A stretch of 64,000 nt of DNA from Enoplosus armatus (GCF_043641665.1 NC_092186.1:13272001-13336000); one strand, 5' to 3'; positions 1 to 30,250 are shown, numbered from the stretch's first letter. The notes: a model not told the origin generated them from the sequence alone. Numbers and translations are program-made.

Positions 1-22
1 CTAACAGTCTCTCCTGTTGTAG

Positions 23-17886
<17,864 letters not shown>

Positions 17887-19215
17887 ACACGCGGAGGGGA
17901 AGCTGGAGAGGACAAGATCGTCATGTAACATTCCTTCAATGTTCGACTCCATTCCACATTTCGAGTTGTTAACTCTTTATTCCCCGTGTGAAGGGGGATT
18001 AACTTAATGCTTGTCCCTTGATGTTTTTTGTTTTTTTTCTAAGGCACAACTTTGTTTCTTTTTTTATGATGGGAAGTTATTTTGACCACATTGCTTCTTT
18101 TTTTTTTATCTCCAGCTGTGATTGCAGAAATTCTCCCCTTAAATGAGTTTTGACCACTTATTTAGAAAGAACTGGCAATTAATACACCCAAAGAAACCTC
18201 AGATTTGGTCGCTGAACCACTTAAACTGGCTCAATTTTACATTTTATGCACACACACATTAAGCCTCTGTCTGATTATTTTAATACAAATGCTTCAGATG
18301 GTGTTGGGTTTCACTCAGGCTACATTAGTGTGGCTCTTAAGCGCCACCAAGTGGTGATATGAAGGTAGTCAATAGTAATGTTTTTCTGATCATGCTGTAC
18401 CACCTTAAGAGGCTACAAGTTAACAGACATTCAACATAAGTGTGCCTGTCTTATCAGTATCCTCCTAAATCTGTTTGTGTTTAAACAGCATGATGGTCAA
18501 ATGGACAGGTCACCTTATGGAAAGGTTTCATTGATGAATGAACAGGTCAAGGCACATGCTGCTCAGTCACTCTAGGCTTCCTTACATTAAATTAAAAAGT
18601 AATGCCTCTTCTGCCAATCCCCGATTCTCCTGAGGCCTACATGTTGAAGATGCACAGAATATTTATGTGCAAGTTTTTCAACTCTCTTTTTGGTGTGGAA
18701 ATCTGCAGAACCTGAGAGCTGTGCATGTACAGTATCCAGCACCGATGTGCATTTCTAAGCTGTACTTCCTTTCCCTAAGCTTGACCTGACCATTGACACA
18801 CTCTGCACCGCCAACAATATGCCATAATGTAGCCAATATTAATTAGATTTACAATATAATGTATTGCATGAGAGAGCTAAACCCCAAACCACTGGAAGCT
18901 CAGTCAATTTTTATCAACCATGGATACTTATTGTATATAGTAGAATAATGTTAGGTCTATAAGAAATTGTATTACTTTGACTTTTTTGGTTTTGTTTCAT
19001 TTACACCACTTCTTTTTTGCCAGGGGAACTCTCAAGACCAAAGAACACACATAACGCAGACAATAAATTCTTTAATTGTTTTATTTTTGTTTGTGACAGC
19101 CATCGTGGTTTCATCTCATGCCACGAAAAAGCGCCTCACACATGATAGAGACCATTTTGAAATATTTCATTCACCACCCCATTCTATGTCAACCTAATAA
19201 ATGTTTTACAGAAAT
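17887..19215 (+). other. tpm4: tpm4 3'UTR
   Basis: Non-coding stretch after the exon 9d stop, ending about 15 nt past an AATAAA. It is AT-rich with T-runs and has no convincing ORF. Length and end point are inferred from the first good polyadenylation hexamer. Confidence 0.6.
19196..19201 (+). terminator. tpm4: Polyadenylation signal of tpm4
   Basis: AATAAA followed by T/GT-rich sequence (GACTTTTTTGTGC from about 19224). It is the last good signal before the oppositely oriented rps27-like gene. Confidence 0.6.
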
Positions 19216-19519
19216 CATGACTCGTTTGACTTTTTTGTGCATTTTACTTAGTCAATAGAATTAGTCTAAACTACATAAAGTGCTTCATCATATGAATCTG
19301 ATACATACATACATACAATTCAATATGAGCACATGGGAATGTCTGCATGTATATGATTTAAGTTTATCTCGAGCTTGTATAGATCCTCTCCTGCTCTGTC
19401 CTTTAAAACCCCACAGGGGGAATGAAATTTCACTCTACATTATCAAGATACAGATATAGGTGATTTCTCCAATAAGGATTTGTCACATTTAAAATCCCGG
19501 AGTGTGAGGTTTAGACTCA

Positions 19520-19525
19520 TTTATT
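19520..19525 (-). terminator. rps27l: Polyadenylation signal of the rps27-like gene
   Basis: AATAAA on the minus strand (TTTATT on plus), about 45 nt beyond the stop. The resulting 3'UTR would be short, as is usual for ribosomal protein genes. Confidence 0.6.
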
Positions 19526-19568
19526 CATGGTCCATTGTGCCGCTTGTCATGCTTTGGAAGATTTCTGC

Positions 19569-20489
19569 TCAGGAATATTTTCTCCTGAAGGCACAGCCTA
19601 GATGGACAAAAATAAAACTTTTCAATATCACATATTATCACAGGCAAAACAGTAAGACGGACAGAATTTTAACGTTTTGCCCTATTTTGTTTGCCTTTGT
19701 CAGTTTTGTGACATTTTGCTCACCTGCAGTTAGTCTGCATTTCCCCCCCTGTGGTTGGCAGAGGATTAAAGAGCAGCCTGTACAAGGTACCACTGTCTGG
19801 GCATGGCTGAAGATGGTGGTGATCTTGTAGCAGCCTCGTGGAGTATTAAAAGATACATGACAATATACCACTTTAAGCACACAATCAATCCAAAAACACA
19901 TTAGAACATCAGTAAAGAAAATGAGATGTGAGGTGCAGTCCTTACCTATGCATTTAACATCCATGAAGTAGGAGTTGGGTCTCTGCACCAGCCTCTTCTT
20001 CTTGTGTCTACTACTCTCCTGTACTAAACTTGGGTGCATCAGATCCTGCTGCAACCGAGATCAGAGTATAATTACAACATCTGACATTTTGAAAATTTCA
20101 ATCAACATTTTTGTGTTATTATTATTCTTTATTTCACTTATTCACTGAATGACGTAATATTTTGTTTATGCTCTTATGCCCCCTACAGTCTGGTGAATGA
20201 ATTGCTAAGTATGGCAAATGCACAGACATGTCCAGGCAAGCCCAGCATCACACCAGCTATACCTGTATATTTCACCCAGATAATAATTTATTAACACATT
20301 TAGGCACATTCACGCTGTACACCTCATGTATTAACTAATAAATAAATATTTCTCATTCTGTCTCCATGTAATGTTATATTTATCAACTAATAACAGACTA
20401 CTCGAGCAGCTTTCTGTCAATCCGAACTGTTCTACAAGTTCTAACGTTTATAACCAGAAAAAAATAAAACTATTTTCACTTACAGGCAT
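19569..20489 (-). CDS. rps27l: Ribosomal protein eS27 (RPS27/RPS27L-like), divergent paralogue
   Basis: eS27 is a small zinc-binding protein of the 40S subunit; RPS27L is its vertebrate paralogue, p53-inducible in mammals. Four coding exons on the minus strand: 20489-20484 (ATGCCT then GTAAGT), 20048-19946, 19834-19724 and 19597-19569 (TGA). The product is about 82 residues (84 in human). It contains [35 protein letters not shown] and a GCAFRRKYS end. The zinc-finger cysteines are kept (CIGC...CTGC). HPSL near the start favours RPS27L over RPS27 (HPSP). It departs from the near-invariant family at many sites (CIGC for [14 protein letters not shown] for VVLCVGCSTV, KYS for KQH). The expected exon 2 acceptor AG before TTGCAG reads GG, so splicing probably uses the next AG and drops two codons. 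Synteny with TPM/RAB8 supports rps27l. It may be functional or decaying, but I see no stop or frameshift. Confidence 0.85.
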
Positions 20490-20535
20490 TTTTGCTCAAA
20501 TCTCTCAGGTTTTTCGTCAAATGCAAATGCGAAGT

Positions 20536-20541
20536 AGAAAG
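20536..20541 (-). promoter_or_regulatory. rps27l: Possible 5' TOP start (CTTTCT) of the rps27-like gene
   Basis: About 50 nt upstream of the minus-strand ATG lies a CTTTCT pyrimidine run preceded by A. Ribosomal protein mRNAs start with such a C-led pyrimidine tract. GC-rich sequence (GGGCGGGGCC at about 20641 on plus) lies further upstream and could be the promoter core. Inferred only. Confidence 0.35.
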
Positions 20542-20599
20542 TGCGATGCTGAAGTTCAAGTGCGGCTCTCTGAATAGATGAAACGTAGTTAGTTGTTGA

Positions 20600-21359
20600 T
20601 GTGATGAAGGTTTATTATTTAGTACCGGAGGACACCGAGCGGGCGGGGCCTTTCGCCTCAGGGGAGGTGCAACGGATAATGATGGCTGAACTGGTCCATG
20701 TTGAGTACATTATCATGTTACTTTCATAATGATTTTATAAACAGCGCAAAACAAGAGTCATGAACAACTATTAATAGATAACTAGTTAATTGTTCCCGAC
20801 TACTCCAACTACAGCAGTTTCACAAGTAGACTATACGGTAAAAAAAAAAATATATATAACTGAAATAAACTTTTTCCTGAACAGACTTTTAAAGTGTCTT
20901 TATGGTCTTAATATGGCATCTAATACCTGTCTGATATTTTAGTGGTGCAATAACGTCAGTCGATAAACGTTACGAGAGAGAAACTAACTAACTAAAACTA
21001 ACCTGCTAACTGATGATATAACATTAAGCTACCTATAAGTCACAGATAAGATGATATCATAAGATAAGATGTCTCATTTTATTACTACACAACAACAATC
21101 ACCCGCATCACCATTTAGAGAACATCTATCTGTCACGTTTGAGAAGTATTCGCTTTGTCAAACGATTAATTAACAAATATCTTGGTCCGGGTGACCACAG
21201 ACATCAAAACTAGCACACTCATCGGTAAAACAACGGACTTCCGGAGCCACGACGACAGAGAAGAGTGACAGTTGATTTGACGAAAAGGCAGCTCACCAGC
21301 CGTGACGTCTCTGTCTTTACACCGGGCGGGATATCCGCAGTAGTAAGCTAACTAATAAC
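20600..21359 (+). promoter_or_regulatory. Divergent promoter interval between rps27l and rab8a
   Basis: The two genes are transcribed away from each other across about 870 bp. The left end has a GC box (GCGGGCGGGGCC near 20639). The right end (from about 21220) has raised CpG density leading into the rab8a ATG (ACCGGGCGGGATATCCG). The AT-rich middle shows nothing I can name. Confidence 0.5.
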
Positions 21360-24300
21360 ATGGCGAAGACTTACGATTACTTGTTTAAACTACTTTTAAT
21401 CGGCGATTCAGGCGTCGGAAAGACCTGTGTGCTATTCAGATTTTCAGAAGATGCCTTCAACTCAACGTTTATCTCCACTATAGGTGGGTAAAAGTCGTAG
21501 TATCAGTGTTGTCTTTGCCGAAAAGTGGTACAGGAGAAGCCCATCCCGTCATGCTAATTTGTTGCTAACTTTTCTGGCTAGCATTCATCTTGTAGTGGGT
21601 AGTCAGGAAGCAGCCTAGCCGGCTTGTTGGAAGGGCTTTTTTCAAAACCGACAATGATATTTAAACCGGTTGCTATACTTACAAAGCCCCTGTATGTATA
21701 CACTGTAAAAGTTGGTACCCCACCCAAACTGTAACTGTAGATATACATTTACTCTAGCAAGCTGAGCTAACAAGCTACAAAGCTGTCAGTGAGCTAGTTG
21801 GCAGTGTCATTTTTCATATGACCAGTTGCCTGTACTTCGCACTCTGGTAGCCAACGCTATAGAAAGTATTGATGAACTCTACACCAACTCTGTGCTTCTA
21901 AAATCAAACATTAATGTTAATATCAATGGCATGCTGAGTCAATTTAGGTGCCAGATTACAGATGTGCTTAAACTGGGTGAATTAAATTATGTGACTTTTG
22001 TTTTTCTTCAGGTATTGACTTCAAGATCAGAACAATAGAATTAGACGGAAAGAAGATCAAGCTACAGATATGGTAAGATAGTCATGTTTTCACTTAGCAG
22101 CTTGATTAATGTGGCCGAAGAAAGTTTATTAGGTACATCTAACTAAAACGAATGCAGTCTAATACAACAACCCTCCATTAAAATAGGGTTTATCGCACAC
22201 TGGTTGTATTAGACTGTGTTAGTTTTAGCTAGACCTGACAACTGAGTTTATGACTTTTGCATAACATAATGCAAAGTTGCATGTTTTTTTTTTTTTAAAT
22301 AAGTTACTAACCAAATCAAGTTGAGTACTCATGATAATGACATAGGAGATATTTAAGATATCTACAAACATGGATGTTATCTGGTCCTTTAATCATTGAT
22401 GTTATAATATGTATCTATTTGCTATTAAACAAGGCACAACTCAGGTTTCCTATGTTTAAATCTTTTGTGTCCTCCCTTCACCACTGACTTCAGGTTTCTC
22501 CTTGTATTTGATATAGAATAAATACTCTTGGTAAATTTGGAAGTCTAGATCATTGTATGCACTGAGCACTGATGTGACAACCTTTGTACCAATATGTCCT
22601 CAGTAAATATTTGTATAATTGAGGAACATTTTGGGGAATTTGCTGTGTTGTTGTCATACCAAAGCTTTAATGGAGAAGATCAACATCTGCTTTATTTCTG
22701 TGCTATTTCTGGCTTATCATATGTTCACACTTGCACAAAGATTGGAACCGGGGTGTAAACATCTAGCCTAATGCTGTCAAAGGTGTATGCCAGCACTCTA
22801 AAGCTGACATATCCACACTATGTTTGTAGTGTCTTTGGTACTTGTAGAAGGAAATAATGAGACATTGTGGTTTAAAGAGCTTTATGTCATAAGTAACCCT
22901 AACCCTCATGACCATTGGAACTATGTAATGACCAACAACAGCTGTGCCCTGTGGCTGCATGAAGTCCTGTCCTTAGTGTCCTCAAAGTTGCTGGTTTTGC
23001 AATTTTCAACAAAACCCAGCTGACTCTTGGATGTAGTGGTTTGCAGTATAACAGGAAAATAAGACAGTTAGAGGGTTGATTATGTATTTTTAAAAAGCTT
23101 TTGACAGAGGTTAGCTGTTACCCCTTGCTTCCCGGCTCTTTGCCTAATACATAGAGATGACATTGATATTGATCTTCTGTCAATAAGACAGCAACTAAAT
23201 TAATTTACCAAAAAAAGAATGTTTTCCTTTTGAATAATGGTGCTTTGGGCAGGGCGGTGTGAATCACTTTGGCTAGGTTCTGCAAGGCAAAGTAAAAAAA
23301 AAAAAGTTTTCTATGTAGGGATACAGCAGGACAGGAGAGGTTCAGGACCATCACCACCGCCTACTACAGAGGAGCCATGGTAAGTTGCATTGTCAGCCAC
23401 ACAACTCATACAATAGTATAGATGATCTCTGGGATCTGAATGAGTATAGTGGTGGTCATCTCACACTGCAGCATAGACATTTACCAGAACCACACCCAGC
23501 ATTGTTGATACTAATTTTGTCATCAAATCAGAGGTGCGCTCAGTGCGTCGTTGTGGTATTTTCGTTGGCCTCTCCTTTAGTTCAAGTTTAACTGGATGCC
23601 TGTGTTAGCATATTTTATTTCAGAAATCTAATTGATCTAATCTTGTTGCCTTTTGATATGTGCAAGTGTCATGCTTTTACCTGAGGCTGCAAAATCATGT
23701 GATCCATCACTAATAAAGGTTGACATGGACACCGAAAAATCACATTAGACACTTATTTTCCAAGTCTTTCTCTATAGACTAATGAGAATTAGTAAGGAAT
23801 GGCTTCATTGTTGTCTGGATACTCCATTTCTTATGTCTTTTCCTCTATCAACTCTCCAGGGCATCATGTTGGTGTATGATATCACCAATGAGAAGTCTTT
23901 TGACAACATCAAGAACTGGATACGGAATATAGAAGAGGTAAAATATTTTACATTACTGAATGTGTCTAGGTGTGTGTCTGTGTATTTGCTTCACTCTATC
24001 TCTACAAATAGTGGTATCCACCTGTTCTGTGTTTGAGTGTATTTGATCTTGGTATTGATCTTCTACAAAGAGCTATAGAGTATGCACGTCTCTAAACACA
24101 CTTTATTGCTGAGTCATTTCTTGTCTGTTCACATTGCCAACCTTTCTTCCCCAGCATGCTTCAGCAGATGTGGAAAGGATGGTCCTTGGGAACAAATGTG
24201 ATGTCAATGACAAGCGACAGGTGTCCAAAGAAAGAGGAGAGAAGGTGATTAAAAATTTGACAATGAATGTATTGAGAACTTGATTAAAAAGTGCACTCAT

Positions 24301-25504
24301 ACGAATCTCACTCTGAGAGTGGGAGTTCATATTTATTATCTTAGCTCATTATGCCTGAGTACTGACACTGATTGTGTCTCTTTTCTCCTGCTGTCAGCTG
24401 GCACTGGAGTACGGTATCAAATTCATGGAGACCAGTGCAAAGGCGAACATCAACGTGGAGAATGTGAGTTCACACTTTTTCTCCAATTATTCATTCATAT
24501 TTCAAGTATTAGTGCTAGAAGTGGCCAACCATGTACCTTTTATATTGTTTAGAGATTTTAACTTTGAAAATCGACTCACCACAGACAACCTGTACATCTA
24601 CCCAGAATCTTTGTCACAGAGCTTACAGGAATAGTTTTCAACATTTTGATAGTTAGATGAGAAGATTGATACCACTCATATCTGTCTGTTAAATATGATT
24701 CTGTAGCCAGCAGCCACTTAGCTAAGCATGATAAAAGGAAGCAGGGGGAAACAGCTAGCCTGGCTCTGTCCGGGGGTAACAAAATACACCTACTAGCACC
24801 TCTAAAGCTCACTAATTAACACGTTATCTTGTTTGTTTATGTAAGAGGACAAGTTGCAGTTTCACAGGAGGTGTGTGTGGGACTATTTCTCGGTCAACTC
24901 ACAGGAACTTCCTTGAGTCTCTGCTGGGTGGCAACCAAATTGTTGTGAACTATTCTTTTAAGAAGTCCACTGCTCAGTAATAGGTATTACAAAGGGTGCT
25001 CAGATCAATTAGCCACCAATTATTATCGGCCGACATATGTTGTAAATAGTTTGATCGCTGGTCTCTATGAAGGTCGATTAGAAAATCAGATATTTCTCTA
25101 CGTGCTACTAAAATGGCTGCACCAGACTGGCAGTTCTGCCGGGTGTCTGAAACAGACAATACATTTGCAATTTACAACATGTGCATCCTCGTCCAAAATC
25201 ATTGGTCCCACCCAGAGTACATTAATGAGCTGCTTTATTTGTTTACCTGTTTTTGTCTGCAGTCCTTCTTAACCCTCGCCAGAGACATCAAAGCAAAAAT
25301 GGACAAGAAACTGGTGAGAATGTGGAAAGTTAATTGTTATAAAACTGTCAGTGGTTACTGGTGTTTTTACTGTCCTGATATTTGAATGTGCTTCCACATC
25401 TGTGTCTATTTTAGGAGGGCAACAACCCGCAGGGCAGCAGTCAAGGAGTAAAGATTACAGAACAGCCCAAGAAGAGCAGTTTCTTCCGCTGCACGCTCCT
25501 GTGA
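21360..25504 (+). CDS. rab8a: Small GTPase Rab8A
   Basis: Rab8A drives post-Golgi vesicle traffic to the plasma membrane and cilium. Eight coding exons: 21360-21483, 22012-22072, 23319-23379, 23860-23937, 24155-24244, 24398-24463, 25263-25313, 25415-25504; in-phase total 206 residues (human 207). Visible motifs: [23 protein letters not shown]-loop, switch I FISTIGIDF with the effector Thr, DTAGQERF in switch II, NKCD for guanine recognition, and ETSAK. The C-terminus FFRCTLL is a CaaL prenylation box for geranylgeranylation. The hypervariable tail [20 protein letters not shown] matches RAB8A (EGNSPQGSNQGVKIT) rather than RAB8B. The start is the only ATG before the P-loop and is followed by the standard Rab8 N-terminus. 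Confidence 0.97.
22129..22238. repeat. Short fold-back MITE in rab8a intron 2
   Basis: The left arm CTAACTAAAACGAATGCAGT continues CTAATACAAC; the right arm GTTGTATTAGACTGTGTTAG continues TTTTAGCTAG. They are inverted complements of about 28 bp with few mismatches, separated by about 35 bp. The AGGTACATCT outer flank suggests a miniature DNA transposon. No coding capacity. Confidence 0.7.
24628..24962 (-). repeat. Palindromic dispersed repeat, copy 2 (rab8a intron 6)
   Basis: Inverted relative to the right arm of copy 1, it contains AGTTAGATGAGAAGATTGAT, TGTAGCCAGCAGCC, GGGGGAAACAGCTAGCCTGG and CTCTGTCCGGGGGTAACAAA. It extends to a segment with GTGTGGGACTATTTCTCGG and a final ACTATTCTTTTAAGA. 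Confidence 0.75.
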
Positions 25505-28500
25505 GGAGACGGGAGCGTCGGCATCCACCATCGCCTTAACTGTGTCCCCCACTGGACAGAACTGGACAGAGCACACTCTGATCTCTCTTTTATCTTTCGT
25601 CACTTGTTATCCTCCCTTTCTTTCTGATCGTCCTGTGCTTATCTATCGGGAAAAACAAGCATGTATCACTCCTTTGGTTTACCAGTCTTCCCTTGGCACC
25701 TGTGAATCTAACTACTGTGGCCTCTGTTACATGCTAAATATGATTTATTTTTTCACAGCTGCTCATTAGATTGACAGTTTCAACTTGATTCCTTAGATTT
25801 TATTGACTTTTAAAGACGGCCTCCTTGTGAGACACTAGAAACGATCAAAACCTTTACTACTTACAATAATGTCTGATGCCTAGCTGGTTCGCATTTTGTC
25901 AGTGTTGCTCGGTGACGTCTTATTTATTTGATCCTTATCACTAAAAGTAGCCCAAATTATACTTCCAGAATAGGTTTACTAGTTCAATGGGCTTCCTAAT
26001 TTTGAAAATACTCAATCTGTCAAATAATGCGACCTATGTCTCCAAGGTGATGATAGTACAATCCCAGCTGATTACAGTATTTTGGAACTACTATGCTCCA
26101 ATTGTATCCAATGTACTGACTGGGTGGCCTAGACTTTTATATATCCACACAAGGTGAACGCAACATGTAAATATCTATCATTGATTATGATTCACCATAT
26201 GAAAAGGTGGTGCCAGCACATTTTACTCATATCAACATTGGGGTTTACATGTCCTCTGTGCACCTTTTCTACTCGTGTCTTTCTGTTGATTTCTTAGGGT
26301 GAAACATTCCATTCACTTGTGAACACTTTAATGTGCAATGTAATGTATATGTGGGGCTCAGATCTTAAGTATTCACATGGTTGCAGTAAGACTGTGTTCT
26401 TGACAAAGTATGCTTGTTTTAAGGGCACACAGATTCCTTATGTAGTTGCTCACCTCATCATTTTAGGTATTGTAATTGCTCTGGAAAAGAAAGACGTGAT
26501 TGGTGTGAGGTAGACGATTATTTGATGCACTTCAGCTGGTGGACTAGCAATACCTAACTCTTACACCTGGAGGTGATACAGTTACACAGAAGGAATCACA
26601 GCAATGATGAAATCATTGTTTTATGCATCCATACTTCTTCCGATGGTCAGTTCCAATGGGGGAACATGCACACAACTTTTTTCTGGGCCTTGGATAGGGG
26701 CTGTGCTGTAGCAGTATTTATGGAGTGAAACAAAAACATAGCACCAAAATGACAAAGTGCCCTTTAACGTTCTTATTGATAATGCACTTTTCCTTCATTC
26801 TTTCTGTACAAAAGAAGTTCTTAACATTTGTTGACTGTATTTGTTGCAAGTCTTAACTGAAAGCAAAGAATATTGTTTTCCATGTACCCTATCTGGGCTT
26901 CCTAATAGCATCTGAGCACTGAAACCTTGTCTTTTCAGTTAATGAAAGTATACTGAAGGCTTTATTTAGAGATATTTTGTCATTCCCATTCCCAACATTC
27001 CCATTAATAGACATTTCACTTTTTCCAGCTTTTTATGCATTTGCATCCCCATTGATGCTTTTGGGAACCCAGATTGACCCACCCCACTCCCTCCTCGTCT
27101 CTCTCACTTTATTCCCTCTCCTCTTCCTCCTCTCTCCAGACATCCCATGTCTTATTTTGGCCCAGTATCATGGCCGTCTGAACTATGCATTCTGGGTGCG
27201 TAGAAAACCTCAAAAAGCTTTGCACATTTGACTTGACGAGCTTTATTTGAGATTAGAAATGTGCAAAGGATCCTTGCTGTTTTATTTTCTGCTGTCACTC
27301 CAAATTCAATTGTATTTGCTCCGTTGAGCTATTCAGGCGTAAGAATAGGAAATTAATTGAAAGCTGATTAAAATCACCTGCAATTTTTTACAGTGAGAGC
27401 AAATCATTTCTTGCGGTGCTGAAGATTGAGTTATGTAACTGTAGATGTTAACCTGTGGATTTAAATCATCATTGTTAATGTGGTTGGACTTCATCGATTT
27501 TCAGCACAATTTTGGTTTAACTGGCTCTCACAGATGAAGCCAATTCATGGCTTGATAAAAAATGCAGGTTGTTAGACTTTAGTTTGGCTTAAATTCGGTC
27601 TGTAAAATGAGCTTGGTTCTTCTTTTGATCAGTCATTTATAATTCTTGCCAATTATAAATTTGCCAGTTCTATGTTGACGTACCTTCAGCATTCCCATAA
27701 CTGAATTTGGATTTCAGCGCTGATCATTGATGGATTTCATGGGGAATACATTAAATAATTCAGCAATTGTAAATAAGATCTACAATGATTGTATTGAAGT
27801 TTCATAAATCTTATTGATCTACACCTTTTGTAGATATATGTACTTCTGATTTATTAAAAATGAGATTCTTAAAAAAATGTTTTGTCAACTTATTATATTC
27901 GCACCTTTTTTTTATTTTTGGAAATTCATGTGGACCATTAAAATATGTAAAACAATATCAGGAAGGTTCATTTAAATGTTTGTTTATGTTTGATATTTGA
28001 ATTTGATTTGCAATCAACTGTGTAACGTAGTGTCAACTCTCACCAGCAACGTATACGGTGATGCAGAAAAGTGTTACCCACTAATCAGTGTGTAAGTTAT
28101 GTGTAAGATAGAAAGTTTTCTCAGAGGCAGAGAAAAGGGAATAGTTTGCTTGAGGAGATGAGTATGAGCAAAAGCTGTAAATTGCAGGATTCATACAGTT
28201 TGAAAGTAGTTTTCCTGTGATAGAGAAGGTGGTGGAGCATGTGTGTATGTGGGTTGTTTGTGTGTAAATGGAGAAAGGCACATTTGCACTGGAGCTCATC
28301 ACTTCTACTTTGCACACCATCAAGGCAGCAAGACTTTGACCTTTATTTAGATATTTTTCTTTGAGACAATCATCATGTGGGATGAAAACAGCCCAAATTG
28401 GATTTTTACTTTCCCTGAAGTGGCTCTCCAGCATCAGTTCATCAAACAGATAATATGTTACCAACAATAATAATGCCAAAGAGCATGAACTTTATTGTCA

Positions 28501-28659
28501 AGATAGTGCCCGTCTGTGAGAGGTTCCTCTTAGACCAGAATAGTAGATGGAAGTCAGAGAAACTTTTCCATGTACACACATTTGTCCGGCATAAGCATAT
28601 TGTTAAATAATTGTTTCTTTAAAAACCCACGAATGCTAGCATACATCATATATGAAAAC

Positions 28660-29050
28660 AGAAATATTTATTGCAGGTGATAATTGATGGCAGGGTTGGT
28701 GATTCAATCCCTGGCCCCTCGTGTCCACTTGTGCCCTTTAGCAAACACTAAATCTCAAGTTGTCTGTTAAAGTAGAAGAGCGCAGTGTAAGTGCAGTCCC
28801 TTTAAATCATTTCTGGTGTTGCTTTATTGCATTTTATTATATTGAAATCAAAGATGACCATGGAGTAATCGGGGTGCAGTGGCAGCCTCAAGGTTAGAGA
28901 AGGTTAAGACAGTTAGAGAGGGTTAGAGAGTGTCCCTCCCTCATTTCCACTGTGCAGCTTCCAGGTGTGAATGTATGCATCTGTGTGAGTGTTAGCAGTG
29001 CCTTTGCTGAAAAAGGGAGCCTCAGTGAAACTTCCCTGATAAAATAAAGG
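28660..29050 (+). repeat. Degenerate SINE-like dispersed repeat
   Basis: It carries a B-box-like GGTGATTCAATCCCTGG and then CTCGTGTCCACTTGTGCCCT. Further on come CCAGGTGTGAATGTATGCAT and CCTGATAAAATAAAGGTT. These phrases resemble a common fish SINE tail (counter-style GTGTGAATGTGTG then AATAAAGG). The middle is diverged, so the boundaries are approximate. Confidence 0.5.
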
Positions 29051-29559
29051 TTTTAAGAAATCAACACAATGACAAACTCTCCCAAAGTGAACAACACAAA
29101 GACAGCATATTTGTTGCAGGGCTATTAGATTGCATTAAATTGCATGTGTCCATGGTATTGTGTGCACTCTTATATCTTCACAATAAAAAGGTGTATTTTG
29201 CTGCTCAGCGTTTGAGATAGCCTCAATCATTTCTCTTTAAATAAGTGTTCTTTACATTATAATACAGACCTGGCACTGGAGTAAAGCTAGACTGCTGCTA
29301 ACCACTAATTAAGTTAACTAATCTTATTTATGTGGCCTCCCACCTCCCACCAGACTTGGAGATAACCGTTTACCTTCTGTCTGACCATGTGAAGGGTCAT
29401 TTGTTACCTGCAGTATATACAATATTTGTGTCTGATTTAGCTGCGTTATGTAGCGTTCTTTCTAAATATGTGTGGCTGTTTAACAGCTACAGCAACATGT
29501 GTGTTGGTCTCCGCCCCCAAACAGGTGTTGTCAGGTGAGTGAGATCTGCTGTGTCATTT

Positions 29560-29580
29560 TATCTCGGAGCTGCCAGACAA
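29560..29580 (+). other. hsh2d: Possible untranslated first exon end of hsh2d
   Basis: GACAAG followed by GTGAGT at 29581 is a near-consensus donor. The first coding exon of hsh2d begins right after a TTTCCCAG acceptor at 30249, so an upstream non-coding exon must exist. Which donor is used is an inference. Confidence 0.3.
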
Positions 29581-30250
29581 GGTGAGTAACCTATGACTCT
29601 GTCTGTGCTATGAACCATGTTAAATTTAGAAATCTCTGAGGTGCTATGATTGAGCTTCATTTACAAAATTATTTTAATTGTGTGAGTGTTCAAACTACAA
29701 ATTTAAGATTTATTTAATCAACCAAATTACAGCAGGTCTGGCTTCTTCAACATATTAACGGTTACAACTGTAAAAATGATGCACAAAATAATAGTGATAC
29801 AACATCCTGTAAGCTACTGTACATTTTGTATTGTAAATCGTCGTTTATGATCTTTTAATTTTAATGATGAAAAACAGGCGTTGTCTTCATGTAAAGTTCA
29901 ACTGAGGAACAATGTTCACAGTACATCACACCACATACTTCTCCTAACAATTATTCAGTGACATAATGTGAAATGAAAAGAGGAACAATGAACATACACA
30001 CGGTATAAAGAAGCAGACTTATGCAGTATTGTGACTTGAAATCATTGGCTATTGTTATCCAGGGCACACCAGCCTACACGCAAGACTTTGTTTACTGACA
30101 GCTCATGTATCTGTATGTGGTTTGTACTGTATATAGGTGCTCTGTGTAAAACGATCTTATGTATAGACTCAACGAGCTGTAAATGATGCATTAGCAGGTC
30201 TTTGAGTTTGAGTTTCCCAAACAGGAGGATTAAATGAGCTGTTTCCCAGG

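Larger units (their letters stand above)
25505..30250 (+). other. rab8a 3'UTR and rab8a-hsh2d intergenic region
   Basis: The sequence is AT-rich. The proximal part, perhaps 1-3 kb, is probably the rab8a 3'UTR, but I cannot fix its end. It holds the SINE-like repeat near 28660-29050. A possible untranslated hsh2d exon ends at 29580. No ORF here has family resemblance. Confidence 0.6.

Noticed and set aside
18967..19197. Plus-strand frame near the end of tpm4
   Set aside because: Lies in the tpm4 3'UTR, rich in Phe/Leu from T-runs, and reaches into the AATAAA signal.
22890..22910. Interstitial telomere-like repeat (AACCCTAACCC)
   Set aside because: Fewer than two units; chance match.
28081..28479. 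132-codon minus-strand frame between rab8a and hsh2d
   Set aside because: No splice signals, low-complexity HTHTC-like segment, no family resemblance.
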